DNA of 64,000 nucleotides, taken from contig CM038466.1 in the NCBI GenBank assembly GCA_021464415.1, forward strand, positions 26,909,017 through 26,973,016, read 5' to 3'. Numbering within the stretch: the stretch's first letter is position 1; each line of letters starts with the position of its first letter. Below are positions 37,002-50,532 of the stretch, piece by piece. Below the pieces are notes generated by a model. The model searched no databases and was not told the DNA's origin. It worked only from the letters and a program-made list of their open reading frames with translations. The position numbers and the translations under genes are program-made. The DNA comes from Lonicera japonica (Eukaryota; Streptophyta; Magnoliopsida; Dipsacales; Caprifoliaceae).

Positions 37002-37900
37002 ATGACTAAACCAAGCAATGTTGTTGTTGCGCCTACTGTGGCTACCAAACCACTGACTGCTCCAGTCAAGGGCGAAAAACCTGAGAAATTCGTTGGGCAG
37101 AATTTTAAGCGTTGGCAGCAAAAGATGATGTTTTACATAACCACGTTGAATCTGGCTCGGTTCTTGACCGAGGAGAAACCTGTTGTCGAGGTAGGTTCCC
37201 AAGACGTCCAAGCAGTCAGCGTAGCTGATGCTTGAAACCATTCTGATTATTTGGCTAAAAACATGATCATGAACGTCTTGTCCGATTCATTGTATGATGT
37301 GTGACGTGATAAAAAAACAGTTAAAGAACTGTGGAAAGCATTGGACCACAAGTATAAAGTTGAAGATGCCAGTGCCAAGAAGTTCATTGTTGGCCGGTTT
37401 CTTGATTTTAAGATAGTCGATTCCAAAACTGTTGTGAACCAATTGAAGAGCTATAACTGATTTTGCATGAGATACATTTTGAAGGAATGGATCTAAGTGA
37501 AAGCTTTTAAACAACTTTTATTATTGAAAAATTGCCACAATCATGGAATTAGTTTAAAAATTATTTAAAACATAACGAAAAAAAATGTCAGTTCAGGATA
37601 TAATTCTTAAACTCCGAATTGAAGAAGAAAATAAATTAAAACAAAAAAGGACTGAAAATAGTGGTGGAAATGGCAATGGCAGTGGTAATGGTAATGGAAA
37701 TAATGGTAACGATTTTGGGGCTAAGGCTAATGTGGTTGAACATGGCCAAAGCTCTAAGAAAAAATCGAAGGGAAAAGGGATCTAGATAGGTCCTAAGGGA
37801 GGAATCTCTAAGCCTAAGTTTCAAGGCAAATGTTTTAATTGTGGTAAAACAGGTCACAAGTCTTCGGATTACAGGTTCCCGAAGAAGAATCATCAAGCTA
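37002..37900 (+). pseudogene. Copia gag remnant (UBN2-type, zinc knuckle)
   Basis: Starts MTKPSNVVVAPTV and shows KFVGQNFKRWQQKMMFYIT, then a stop at 37233; gag-like text continues (KELWKALDHKYK, FIVGRFLDFKIVDSKTVV) across further stops and frame changes. A Gly/Asn-rich stretch precedes a zinc knuckle CFNCGKTGHKSSDY near 37831-37872, in which the last cysteine of CX2CX4HX4C is replaced by tyrosine. Not able to make a working Gag. Confidence 0.85.
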
Positions 37901-37959
37901 ATGTGGTGGAGACCATATCTCGTGATGTGGGTGATATTAATTTGTTAGCGGTCATTTCT

Positions 37960-40900
37960 GAAGTGAACTTGGTGGGTTCGAATCCTAAGGAATGGTGGAT
38001 TGATACGGGTGAAACCCGTCATGTGAGCTTTGATAAGAAGATATTCTCTTCATTTGAGCTAGTGAAAAATGGAGAGAAGATGTACATGAAAAATTTTGCA
38101 AGCTCGGAAGTCAATGGGTAAGGAAAAGTGATCTTAAAGATGACTTCGGGCAAAGAATTGACTTTCAACAACATGCTTTACGTGCTCGAAATTCGCAAGA
38201 ACTTGGTGTTTGGTTCATTGCTTAGTAAGCATGGTTTTCGTCTTATTTTTTAGAATAATAAATTTGTTTTGTCTAAGAGTGGAATGTTTGTTGGTAAGGG
38301 GTATATGAGTGACGGAATGTTCAAAATGAATGTAATGACCATGGTTGAAAAGAATAACAATAAAGCTAGCACTTCTACTTATATGCTTGAGTCTTCCAAT
38401 TTGTGGCATAGTATACTAAGACATGTTAATTATGATACTTTGCACAAATTAATTAACATGAATCATATATCAACATTCCAAATCGACCCTAAATATAAAT
38501 GTGAAACTTATGTTGAGGTAAAACTAATAAAGATCATCTTTTCAAGGTGTTAAAAGAGACGCTTAACCTCTTGATTTAATTAATAGTGATATATGTGATT
38601 TAAAAATGACACAAACCAGAGGTGCAATAAATATTTTATTACTTTTGTTGATGATAGCACAAAATATTGTTATGTGTATTTACTCAAAAGTAAAGATGAG
38701 GTAATAGAGAAATTTATTCTCTATAAAAATGAAGTTGAAAATTAACTTAATAAGAAAATCAAAGTAATAAGGAGTGATCGTGGAGGTGAATATGAATCAC
38801 CATTTGTTGAATTTTGTTTAAAAAATAGGATTATACATGAAATGACGGCACCTTATTCACCTTAATCTAATGGCATTGCTAAACGAAAAAATTGAACTTT
38901 AAAAGAAATGATGAATGCTATGTTAATAAGTTCAGGTTTACCCCCAAACATGTGGAGAGAAACCATTCTTTCGACTAATTACCTTTTAAATAAAGTACCT
39001 AAAAAGAAAGAAGAGAAAACCCCATATGAGTTATGGAAAAGAAAGAAGCCATCATATAATTACTTGCGAGTGTGGAGATGTTTGGCTAAGGTGGCAGTGC
39101 CTCCACCTAAAAAGGTGAAAATAAGACCAAAAACCGTTGATGGCATCTTTATTGAATATGCAAAAAATAGCAGTGCATATAGGTTTCTTGTGTATGAATC
39201 TAATGTACCTGATATACACAAGAACATGATTATGGAATCAAGAAATGCATTGTTCTTCGAACATGTATTCCCATGTAAGCCAAAAGAAGATGCAAGTTCT
39301 TCAAAGCCATCCCACGAGATCATTAATGAGGATTCTCTTGAACAAGAAGATTCTCATGAAGAAGATCAGCAAATTGAGGAATAACCTAGACATAACAAAA
39401 GAGCTAGGACAAAAAAATTATTTGGTCCAGATTTTCTAACCTTTGTGTTAGAAGGTGAGCCTCAAACTTATAAAGAATCCGTGAGCTCGATAGAAGGTCC
39501 TTTTTGGAAAGAGGCCTTCAATAATGAAATTAACTCTATTATACAAAATCATAATTGGGAACTAGTGGATCTTCTAGCAGGTTGTAAAACACTAGGATCT
39601 AAATGGATTTTTAAGAGGAAAAAAAAGCGGATGGTTTAATTGATAAATACAAGGCAAGACTTGTAATTAAAGGTTATAGGCAAAAGGAAGGCCTAGATTA
39701 TTTTGATACTTATTCTCCAGAGACGATAATAAACTCCATTAGAATGGTACTTGCGATTGCAGCCTTACGTAATCTCCAAGTACATTAAATGTATGTAAAA
39801 ACTGCTTTCTTAAATGGAGATTTAGAAGAAGAAATTTACATGGATCAACCCAAAGGGTTTTCTGCTCCTAGACAAGGAAAAAAAGTGTGTAAATTGGTAA
39901 AATCTTTATATGGGTTGAAGTAAGCACCAAAATAATGGCATAAGAAGTTTGATCACGCTATGATTACGAATGGTTTCAAAATAAATGAGTGACAAATGCG
40001 TATATGTCAAAAACACTAAAGGTGAATATGTTATGGTGTGCTTGTACATAAATGATATGCTTATTATTGAGAGCAATGATAAGATCATTCAATCTACAAA
40101 AAACATGTTGAATTCAAGATTCAAAATAAAAAACATGGGTTTAGCGGATGTGATCCTAGGGATTAAAATCACCAGAACTTCAGGTGAGCTTATATTGAGT
40201 CAGACTTATTATATCGATAATATTCTTGGAAAAATTTGATAAAGATAATTCTGGTGTTGCAAGAACACTAATAGATTTATCTTTACATTTATCTAAGAAT
40301 AAAGAAAAGAGTGTTTCTTAAGTAGAATACTCTAGGGTGATAGGCAGTTTAATGTACTTAATGAGTTGTACGAGACCTGACATAACTTATGTAGTAAGCA
40401 AACTAAGCAGGTATATGAGTAATCCTGCAGCTGAGCATTGGCAAGCAATTGTGAGAGTATTAAAATACTTGCGACTTACTCGTAATTATGAACTGCATTA
40501 TTCTAGATATCCTACTGTAGTTGAATGATACAGTGATACAAATTGGATATCTAGTGAAAAAGATTCCAAGTCCACTAGTGGATATGTATTTACGTTGGGA
40601 GGAAGAGCCGTTTTATGAAAATCCTCAAAACAAACTGTAATAGCCAGATCCACAATGGAATCTGAGTTTATCGCACTAAACAAATGTGGGGAAGAGGCTG
40701 AATGGCTACGCAACTTCCTAGAGGACATTCCAATGTGGACAAAGCCTGTGTCTCCAATTTGCATTCATTCAGATAGTCAATCTGCAATTGGTAGAGCCCA
40801 TTATAATTATTTATAATGGTAAGTTGAGACATATTCGTCGACAACATAATACCATTAGACAATTACTTTCAACTGGCGTTATCTCTATAGACTATATAAA

Positions 40901-40997
40901 GTTTAAGAATGATATTACAGATTCGTTAACCAAAGGGTTAGATCGAGAGCTAGTTGAGAAATCATCGAGAGGAATGAAGCTAAAGCCCATGAATTAA
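37960..40997 (+). pseudogene. Copia pol remnant (protease, integrase, RT, RNase H)
   Basis: Order as in Ty1-copia: protease WWIDTGETRHV (DTGA normally, here DTGE); GAG-pre-integrase LWHSILRHVNYDTLHKL; integrase fragments with VIRSDRGGEYESPF and the C-terminal VWRCLAKVAVP; RT from about 39450 (FWKEAFNNEINSI, NWELVD, GSKWIFKRK) with LYINDML at about 40039, where the usual YVDD is YIND and one catalytic aspartate is lost; RNase H region ([18 protein letters not shown]) ending TDSLTKGLDRELVEKSSRGM. Stop codons and frame shifts interrupt every domain. Confidence 0.9.
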
Positions 40998-41575
40998 TAA
41001 GTCTTTATAGTAGATACCCAACCTACGTGACTAGAGATCCCAATATGTAGGTCCAAAAGGGACAACTAAATTATAAATACGATGTTGGATCATTGTGGGG
41101 ATTTTTTTCAAACTCATTCCTATGATTAAACAGTGATGCCCGTATGAATGAAGGTTAAGCTAAGCTTTTAATGATTTTTATGCTTCAAAAAATCAAGCGG
41201 GGTAAGGCAGGTTACCCTTAATTAAGAGATCATCTATATAAGAGGGAAGAAGGGCCGTTTCCAAGGAAATTGTTCAGGGCACAATTCTTGTAAAACTCTT
41301 GCAGAACCAAGCGTATGTTCATGGCCATTAACGAACATAATAGAGAGAACATAAATATTTAAGGAAGATTCCTGTGTGAGTTATGTCATCATTTACATAA
41401 ATAACAGAACAATTCAAGGATATTGCGTCCACTGTTTAGTTAGTAAAGTAAACATAGTATTACAAGAGAGGGTTAAAAGGGTAAAATATACCTATCCTAT
41501 GCAGGTTTCGACCGTTGAGTCTTACCACCATCTCTTCTAAGCAGTTGGTCTCCAATTATCATTCATGTGGAGAAT

Positions 41576-43695
41576 TGTTAGAAAATGGGTATATATATAA
41601 AAAAAATATTTTCCACCATTTTGAGGGCAAATTTGTAATAAGACTTTGCACTCGGTTGTCAAAGTTCGTAATATATTCGTATTCTCCTACGTGAGTACAT
41701 CGAAATCGTGTATTTATATGCTCAAAATGGTTAAGGATGAATGATAAATTGTCACCCAAAGTGAGCAAATTGAAATGGACAAATGCAGTGAAAGTGGGTA
41801 ATCCTACATAGGAAAAATGGAAAAAGTTTTATGAGTTTATAACTAAGCTGAAGTGAATGCCTTATTGAATGATTCAAAATAAAAGGCTCTCTCTTGGAAA
41901 AAATTTTATGGGTTTATAACTAAGCCGAAATAAGCCTATAAGCATTGCGGCTCGCTTGTGCCCGCACCTCGGACATACAAAAAATATTCAACAATTCGAA
42001 ATCTCATCTCCATTGAACTTGCTTCATTTCTGCTCTAGTTCGTAGGTTCTGTAGGTCAGAAAATACCCTAAAGGGGGGTGAATAGAGTTTTTAAAACTTA
42101 AGTCAAATTTTTAAAATCGTTTTTAAAAAGATTTAAAGTTTATATCAAGTAATCAAGCAAAATACTCAAGCACAAAGAAGATATAGCAATTAAACAATAA
42201 GCTAGAGATAGAAAGATTAAACCGATAAAAGTTTAAGACTTTTTGTCCACACGGTTTGGCTTGTTAGCCCCTACTTCTGCACTCGGATAGTTTTCTGAGA
42301 ATTTTCACTAATACCGATATTCTTCTGGGTGAAGATCAAACCTTTACAAGTGAACACACTCTACAAATGTTGATTTCTCTCAACACTCACACAAGAATTA
42401 CCTCTTCCTATTTTAAGAGATTAACCTCTCTTAATATTTGAAGAATAAGATTTTGGTGACTAACACCAATGTACAATAGCTCTCAAGTGTATGAAGATTA
42501 CAATTTAAGCTCACACTAGGAGTTGTCAAATTTGATCAACAATTTATAGCTCAAAATAATAAAGATTGATCAAAACAATGTTTTTGAATCTTTGTGTATT
42601 GAATATAGATGAAGAGAATAGTGTTAGAATGATTTAAGAGAGTTTGAATATGTCTTAGATAGTGTATATAGTGTCTAGGACAACATATGGCCGTTTAGAA
42701 AGAGTTAGTGAAGGTTTGGTACAAAAAATGGTAAAAAAACAGAAATCCAACAGCTAGTTTTTAGACCATCAGTCGACTGAGTGTCCATTAGTCGACTGAG
42801 CAATCCCATCAGTCGACTGATGGTCCCCACTGGTTTGCTGCCAAAATGTCCAAAAATCCAAATTTTCACACTTTTGCAAATTAGCTCAAAAATCAATTTT
42901 CAAGCTTGGAGAATGTTAAATATGAGATCCTAGGACTTCTATAAAATGGAGAGCTAAAAAAGAAGGTTGATAGAATTTAAAATGAATTTATTTCAAAAAC
43001 GGCTTTTTTCGCTATAAAGAGGTTTTTAAAGAAATCTTGATTCAAACTTTGATTTGATCAAACTAATAATGTTAAAACAATGTAAGAGCTATTATGATGA
43101 TCAAATATGAAACTTTACATGAATTCTAAAGTGCTTACTCAAAAATTAAATAAATGAGTCTTTGAACATTTTAGGAAGTTTCTTCAATTCTTCACTTGCT
43201 TTGGTCTTTGATCTTTATTGATTTGTAGTGGTGAATGAGCTTTTGATCAAGTTAATGTGTGGTGTGAGATGAATGAGATTTGTAAACTTTGTGGAAGAGT
43301 GATCTTGGTTTCAGTTTGTTGGTTTTTGTCCACGTGTTAAAACAATGTTTGTGGCTATTACTTAAAATAACAACTTAGTTAAATTACACAAAATTAATGT
43401 TATTGTTATTATCAAAACAAGATTAGTGATTATAAGGTCAACATGCTCTTCTTCTCCGGTGGTAAGATTCAAACAATCCCAGTTCGTTCAGTGTACCGAG
43501 GTGCTTAGGTAACATTGAAGTACCGTTTCAGTCTGAGAAACAAACGTCGTTTAGCAGCCTCAAAGCACTTTCGAGGGGTGGCGTAACTGTTTTAAGGAGC
43601 CTGTGGTTATCATAGGACTCAGTACTGGTGTTGGTTCAGTTCTGGTTATTATTAATCTAAAAAATAAAATAAAATTGCATCATATATTCCTAACA
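41576..43695 (+). repeat. 3' LTR of the copia element, split by an insertion
   Basis: LTR parts 41576-42049 and 43444-43695, about 726 bp once the 1394-bp insert is set aside. The internal junction falls at GTAGG/TTCTTCTC, which is continuous in the 5' LTR at about 36677-36690. Confidence 0.88.
42050..43443. mobile_element. Solo LTR (family S, copy 1) nested in the copia 3' LTR
   Basis: Starts TGTAGGTCAG and ends AAGGTCAACA. Interior matches the element at 47089-48591: GGGGGGTGAATAG near the start, CTTTTTGTCCACACGGTTT, GGGTGAAGATCAAACC, TGGTGACT.ACACCAATG and TTATTGTTATTATCAAAA at the end. Flanks GGTTC and TGCTC are a possible decayed 5-bp duplication. It has a cluster of GTCGAC palindromes (AGTCGACTGA type) at about 42772-42822. 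No internal coding region, so a solo LTR is the simplest reading. Confidence 0.8.
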
Positions 43696-46600
43696 TTTTT
43701 TTCAACATTAGCAAAGTAAATCATTTCTTAGATCTACTTTTTAATATTAAGCATAATTTTATTTATTAATTACTTACATAATATTTGTTTCTTGATTAAT
43801 TACATAATATTATTAATGCTATTATATTTTTGTTGTATTATTGTAATTTCTTGTAATTGTTCATATTCGCTATTTGAGTTGTATGAAGTATTATTATTAA
43901 TACTATTATATTTATGTTCAAATTTTATGATTTTAAATATGTTTTTGTGTAGTTTAAATTTTGACCCCCCTCACCCCATTTTCCCTTACCCAGATTCCTA
44001 TCTCCACCATTAAGTGTGCATCTATATTCACATATGTTAAAGATAATTTATTAAATGTTTTGTCTACGACATTCTCATGCATGTGGGCAACAAAATTTGT
44101 TAAACACTTACAAGAATTTGTGTTTAAGTTACTATGTGCCATAGCCAATATAATGGCCTTATATCGCAGTGTTAGTGTTTGATGACATTAGGGATTAGAA
44201 GGGTGCATGGCTAGGGGTTAAGAGTTCGTTTCCCAATGATATTTATATATATCTAAAAACAGAAAAAGTTAACATGTGACATATATATAGTTATTTTAAA
44301 ACTTGAGATTTCAAATTGTCGAGAATAAATATTGATAGTGGTTGTGTAGGCATCTTCAGCAATAGTGTATATTGTGATTTTGTGTACATAATTTAGAAAA
44401 GTCTCAGTCTCCAATAGTCTTTTAAATTTATATTTTGTGTAAAATTGAAGTGTAAAATATACTCCAAGTTTATACTACAATGTTAGCTTTTTCTCTTCCC
44501 ATTTTTTTTATAAAACTTTAAAATGTAATAACTTTAAAATTATAACTTTAATTAAAATATACTCATCAAGACTGATAAATCAAGATCCATTGATATATAT
44601 ATATATAAATAGAGAGACAGAGCGAAATTCAAAATAATAATAATAATAATTGCACAAAATGACATCATATATGTGTCGGTATCTTATTGGTTCATTCATG
44701 GTTTACACAAAAATTTATAAAAGTACTATTGTAATATATATTTTTTAGAATATATTCTAGATTTGTATAAGAGTGGCTTCATACATAAGATTTATATAAC
44801 AATTTTTACCTTATAATTAGAGATTCTATTAATATTTGAATAAGTTTTAAAATTCAAGTACATCCTATAATTTAGAAGTAGCTAATTTTAAAGGATAAGT
44901 ATATAAGAGATTCTTTTATCAAGGGGAAAATATGTTAAAACCTTGTAATTGTAAAAGACTTATATTAATTATAATGGCAAGAATGTTTAAACCAATTTAC
45001 GCATATCTCGATTCGACTAATCTTTAGCCCAAATTTGTCACTTGACAAACTCTCGAGGGTTGTTTAGACAATTTATTAATTTAAGAAAAGATATGGACTA
45101 GAATAGAAAGAGAATAAAAGTTTTGACTAAACGAAAAAGGCCCTAAATTAAACTATGTCCATCAAGGCATACGCTTTGGCCGACTGATACCGATTGGAAA
45201 ATGTATAATTTTTGAAATTTCAGATTGCTTTTTTTAGTTTATATATACAAGGCGATGTATGGCCTAACTTTCGTATATATTAACTAATCATTCTTCATAA
45301 CTTAGATTATACTCGTCAGCTTGTTGCTAGCTACATAATATTTTTGCAACTGTTGGAGTTCGACCTGAGAAACTCTCAGTCGACTGCAGAACTAAACACA
45401 AGAAGGTAAGAAATTCAGATTGCCATTATTCTTTTTTGACTCTACCACAGTACATAAATAATCAAAAGACGACATGTCACTTGTCTTTAATCGGACTAGT
45501 GGAAGGAATTAATTAATCTACTCCATGTAAGTTGGCCCTATATATATAAAAATAGCTTGAATTGACAAAATAAAAAAGAAAAAAAAAGAAGTAAAGATTA
45601 GATCTAGGCTTAGGCCCAAATGGTTAAACAAGTGATATTTCACAAAAAAACGTTACGGTTACATTATTAAATCTTTATTTATTTTTTCAAAATCAACATG
45701 AATTTTTAAAATTCGAAAAGAGTTAGAAATCAACGTGCGTTTGTGTTATGTTCCAACAACAAAAAGTAGCCGAGTCAAATTTTAAAAATATGGATCTCAC
45801 AGCTTAAAATGAAATCCTAATGCACATCTTAGTGCCATCAATGTTAATTGAAAAACCTAAAAGTATTAAGGGAGGTATTTCAATAAATGAATAATATATT
45901 AATTTTAATTTTTCAAAGAAAAACAAATAAATTAGGATCCTAAGTTCGATTTTTTTTGGAAGAGGTCCCTCAACATTGTTTCAAAAAAATGCAGTCCTGG
46001 TTGATATTGTATTTTTTGGTATTTATAGTATCTCTCGGCGTATATATCTATGCCGAGAAAATAGTATTTGTGTTGAAAGATACTAATATCTACGCTGAAA
46101 AAATTAGTATCAAGCCATTGCCAGAGGTAGTTATACTAAAAAGGAATATCTCCATAAATTGCGTCCTTTAAAAAAAGAGTTGAAGGACTGCATAATAAAA
46201 GAAATTCAAACTAAGGGACCAGATCCTTAACTCTCCCTGTTTAAATGATGTGTTAATTACTCAAAATCTTTGATCATATTCAATATAGCAAATTAGTATT
46301 TCACCCAACATCCTAAGGATTTCTTTATTCAAACCCAACACGTTTGTAAAATTAGTGAACAACACAAATTTTTGTATTTAGCCCATTATTTTGCTTTTAG
46401 CACACGTCGGAAAATCTATTTACTTTTATTTTTTATTTCATTTTAATGATGAATTGACTTAGTTACCCTTATAATTACTTTACATTAACAAGAAGACGAA
46501 TGGATTATGGAGAATATTTTTGCTATTAAATCAAATTAGTTTTTTTATTTAATTTAAACTTTCTATCTCTATCATTTATCCTTTCTTTCTTGAAGAGTTA

Positions 46601-47083
46601 TTAAAGATAAGCATTCTTTGATACATAAATCTTACAGATATATAAATAATTCAAGTAGTTGGGACCAGAGGAAGGTGGGTGAGCATGGCAGCGATGTCCT
46701 TAGGGGCGGTAATAGAGGTGTAGATTAGTTTTTGTCATGGCTGAGTTATTTTAAAAGCCAAACCACCATCATTGGTGACATAGCAGCAAAGTTGACATTT
46801 ATCAACAATAAATAGTTGGCATTGGCCCATACTAAGAATAAGAAATCTTAATTACCATAAATGTTTTGAAAGCCAAACCATTAGCGATGGTGGTGTGGCT
46901 TATGTATAGACTATATTTGCCATTAATTACTTGTTGTATAACTATTACAGGTTTTGATAAAACTGATACTTACGTATACAATAATGATGGCATATGTTAT
47001 TGTTGACTTTATAAAAAAATTATGTACTATATATCAATAACTTGTTTTTTTTATTCATCTTAATGATGTGTTTTGAGGCCATC
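43696..47083. other. Intergenic, small hairpins, no gene seen
   Basis: AT-rich, with (TA)n near 44596 and (AAT)n at 44632-44650. Near 46034-46056 CTCGGCG and TGCCGAG face each other across a TA-rich loop, and GATACTAAT / ATTAGTATC follow at about 46078-46111. A possible decayed MITE lies at about 44345-44785. A 71-codon frame at 45956 has no recognisable domain. Confidence 0.45.
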
Positions 47084-47088
47084 AGTTG

Positions 47089-48591
47089 TGTTGGTCGGAT
47101 TTCAACCCTAGAGGGGGGGTGAATAGGGTTTAAAAACTTTAATGCGGAATTTAAAAAACTTTTCGAAAAACGTTTAAGTAAAACAAATTTGCTAAACAAA
47201 TTATCAAGGAATGCAATCAAATAAACAATCTCAAGCAAACAATAATGTAGCAAGTAAATAAAGAGATTGAGTTAGAAAGATTGAACCGATTTGAAGTCCA
47301 AGGCTTTTTGTCCACACGGTTTTGGTTTACCAAACCATAATCCGCGCTCGGTTAGTTCCCCGAGAATTTCCACTAAACTTAATCTCCTTCCGGGTGAAGA
47401 TCAAACCACTACAAGTGTATCCTCTCACACACTCTTTACAAATATTGCTAGACCACAATATTCACACAAGAAACTCTCTCTTGCTAACCTTGTGAGATTT
47501 ACCTCTCACAATTTCTAAACAAGAATTTACCTTCTTGTTTTTCCTATGAGATTTACCTCTCACAATTTAATACAAATTGTTTGGTGACTCACACCAATGA
47601 ATAACAACTCTCAAGTGTTTGAAGAATACAATTTAAGCTCACACTAGAGTTATCAAGATTGATCAATAAGTTTAAACTCAAATATGATGAATATGATCAA
47701 TGCAATAGCTTGAAAACTTGAATAATGAGGATATATGAAAAATGAGTTTGTATGATCATTCAAGTGTGTAAAAACATGTCTAAGACCTCATATATATAGC
47801 TTGTGAAAGAATATGGCCGTTTGAAGTGGTTACAAGAAGTTATGGGTCAAAACTAGACATTTACCAACTCTCCAACGGCTAGATTTTGGCCAAGTAGTCG
47901 ACTCACCCATACACCATGTAGTCGACTACATGGTGCAGTCGACTCACACATAAAATGTGTAGTTGACTACATGCTTCTGGAATTTTAGCACAAGTCAAAC
48001 CTCAAATCAACCAAACTCTTGGGGAATGTTCTAGAGGTTATTTTAAGCATGTTGGAGTTGGTTTTGAGCATAAAAACAACCGGATAATTTAGATATAATT
48101 TTTACAAGAAAACCGGTTCATGTGAAATAGTTTTGCAAAGGATGTCCAATTCAAACTTTGATCTAGAAAGAGTTTGAATGCAATGAATGATATATGATCA
48201 TGTTTGAGCTTAGTTTGTGATCAATGATAATAACTTTACATAAAAAGCTAAACACTCACTCATGTAACAAGTTTACAATTCTTCAAAGTGCTTGAGCTAG
48301 TTTCTTTGTTCTTCACTTGAATTCTTGTCTTGAAGCTTTTGATCCTTGTTCTTTTGATCTCCATGGATTTGCATTGTGATGAGATTGATCTTCTTTGACT
48401 CCTTATCCAATGCTTTGTTGACTTGATCGGATATTGATATAATAATCCTTGTCAAACTTCCTTTTGAGCAATCATGCTATTCTTGATATTTCATATAAAT
48501 GAACTATAAACTTATATCAAGAAACAAGTTAAATTACACATGATTAAATTATTGTTATTATCAAAATAAGATTAAGACCTTTAGGTCAACA
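47089..48591. mobile_element. Solo LTR (family S, copy 2) with perfect 5-bp target duplication
   Basis: TGTTGGTCGG ... TAGGTCAACA, giving inverted TGTTG/CAACA ends, flanked by AGTTG at 47084-47088 and 48592-48596. 1503 bp with no protein-coding content. Same family as 42050-43443. It carries its own GTCGAC palindrome cluster (about 47893-47975), including a perfect 24-bp palindrome at 47912-47935 whose left half is CACCATGTAGTC. Confidence 0.9.
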
Positions 48592-48615
48592 AGTTGCATT
48601 TGAATGTGCAGTTAT

Positions 48616-49149
48616 TGTTAGTAAAATAGCTTTGATTTGTATTTTAGTTATAAGTAAATTTAAGGTTTATTTTTACATGAAAATTATAATAGAAAAATTT
48701 AGATAAAAGTTAAGAAATGCTAGCATGTGAGAGTCGCGACAATTCGTTGTCCTAAGGACAATATCGCCTCTCTACGTGTAGGTATTGACGATCGATATAG
48801 TCCCCAAGATAAAACCCATATGCTCGTAGCGTTGTCTCCTCCATGTGCACGTCCACAGGAAGACGATGAACCAATCCACGATTATGCCCAAAACATTTGA
48901 AATTATATATATGTATATATGAGGAGGAGAATAGTTTTATATCTATATATATATATATGAGGAGGAGAATAGTTTTATATCTTCTTGTTTTTTATTTGTC
49001 AAGACAAACACATATTTATATAGTACTAAAATACTTAGGTTATAAATAAACATTAATACACTTTTAAAATGATTTAATCAAACAATTAAATTACATAAAA
49101 GCACATAAATAAAAGTGGTTACAAATCATTTATTTATTTGTAACTTACA

Positions 49150-49230
<81 letters not shown>

Positions 49231-49317
49231 GTAGTGAATAATGATTATAATAAAAATGTATATTAATTATTAAGTAACTCATAAATAAATACTATTTTTA
49301 TTGCAATATTTTCAACA
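48616..49317 (-). repeat. LTR of the minus-strand element (3' in its own orientation), long (ATT)n
   Basis: 702 bp; contains a duplicated GAGGAGGAGAATAGTTTTAT phrase (48920 and 48959) absent in the partner LTR, and an (ATT)n array of about 79 bp at 49151-49229. Confidence 0.88.
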
Positions 49318-50501
49318 TTCCCCCACTATTTTAATAAAAATAACTTCGGGACTAAAACAAATTTTCAAGTTCATTTGTTCAATAACCGTCGTTAAATTGG
49401 GGTATGTTCCTTTCTTATGTCTTAAAAAACTTTATTACCCTCACAATTGTTCAGTATTATAAAAAAACCCTCAAAATATAGTAAAATATGGGCAACTTAA
49501 TACTGTGCAATAAGTGTAGTAGTCATTGTGACTTGAAACTACACTTAGTGTTGACAATGAAAGAACCATAGTGGACTACGCCTGAAACTAGGTCCTATGA
49601 TCAAGTGTCACACACACAGTATTTATATGGGACTTGGTTCGCAGGGTTGCACTATTAATGGCCATGCGCATAATCTTGATTCTCATGAGAGTTTTTAGAA
49701 AATAGCCCAATTCTTACGGTCGCGGCCTCACGACAACTCTCACATATGTGAGCCTCCAGGGTATATGTGACCCATACCCTACGGGTTTTTTCCCGCTTTA
49801 ATCTCGTTCAGGACATTTAAATGCCATTCCTTAACATCACACTTCACCATAGCACTTATGCCATAGGGATGAGTAGGAAGGAATCTATTTTTTTTCTAGA
49901 TTCCTCCTTGTAAAATAGTGCTATCATTAAGTCACGCACGCAATATGGATTGTTTTTACCCGTTGAACTTCCTTCATGGGATCTCCAATCACAGAAGACG
50001 GGTTACCTCCCTAGGTGACTCCCTTGCGGGCTTAACCTCATCCCCCTCGACATGGATCTAACCTCCTCGTCAAGATCCTGAGGCAATTACTCCTCGTAGG
50101 AGAATATAATTTTATCATGTCTCAATAATTTTATCATTAGTTCATGAACATATTAACAGTCATATGACAATATTAGGCCCATCAAGTAAATATGATGATT
50201 TACAAGCGCCAATATTTATTTTCACATTAGTCAATAAACTTTTATTAAGGATTTTCTCTAGTCAGTAGCCTTGCTACTAGGAATTACAAATATAGTAACC
50301 AGTAGCCTACTACTAGAAATTAGTTTATAATAAATAAAGGCCAGTAGTCTTTCACCTATTAGGAACCCCTTTTTTTTGCCTTTCCGAAGTCATATCTCTT
50401 ATATGTGGCCAATAGTCTTTTTACTAATTAGGAACCATCACCTTATGTTTTTCAAAATATTTTTTATGTTTCAAATTAATGGATACGTTTTCTCACTAAC
50501 C

Positions 50502-50532
<31 letters not shown>

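Larger units (their letters stand above)
35988..43695 (+). mobile_element. Decayed Ty1-copia LTR retrotransposon
   Basis: LTRs open with TGTTAGAAAATGGGTATA and close with ATATATTCCTAACA. The likely target duplication is TTTGT (35983-35987) against TTTTT (43696-43700). A polypurine-like GTGGAGAAT lies just before the 3' LTR. Gag, protease, integrase, reverse transcriptase and RNase H remnants follow in Ty1-copia order, with numerous stops. The primer-binding site is not recognisable. The 3' LTR is broken by a solo LTR of another family. Confidence 0.92.

Noticed and set aside
39445..40240. Reverse transcriptase as a functional gene
   Set aside because: Several stops, and the catalytic YVDD is YIND. 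It is a decayed copia remnant.
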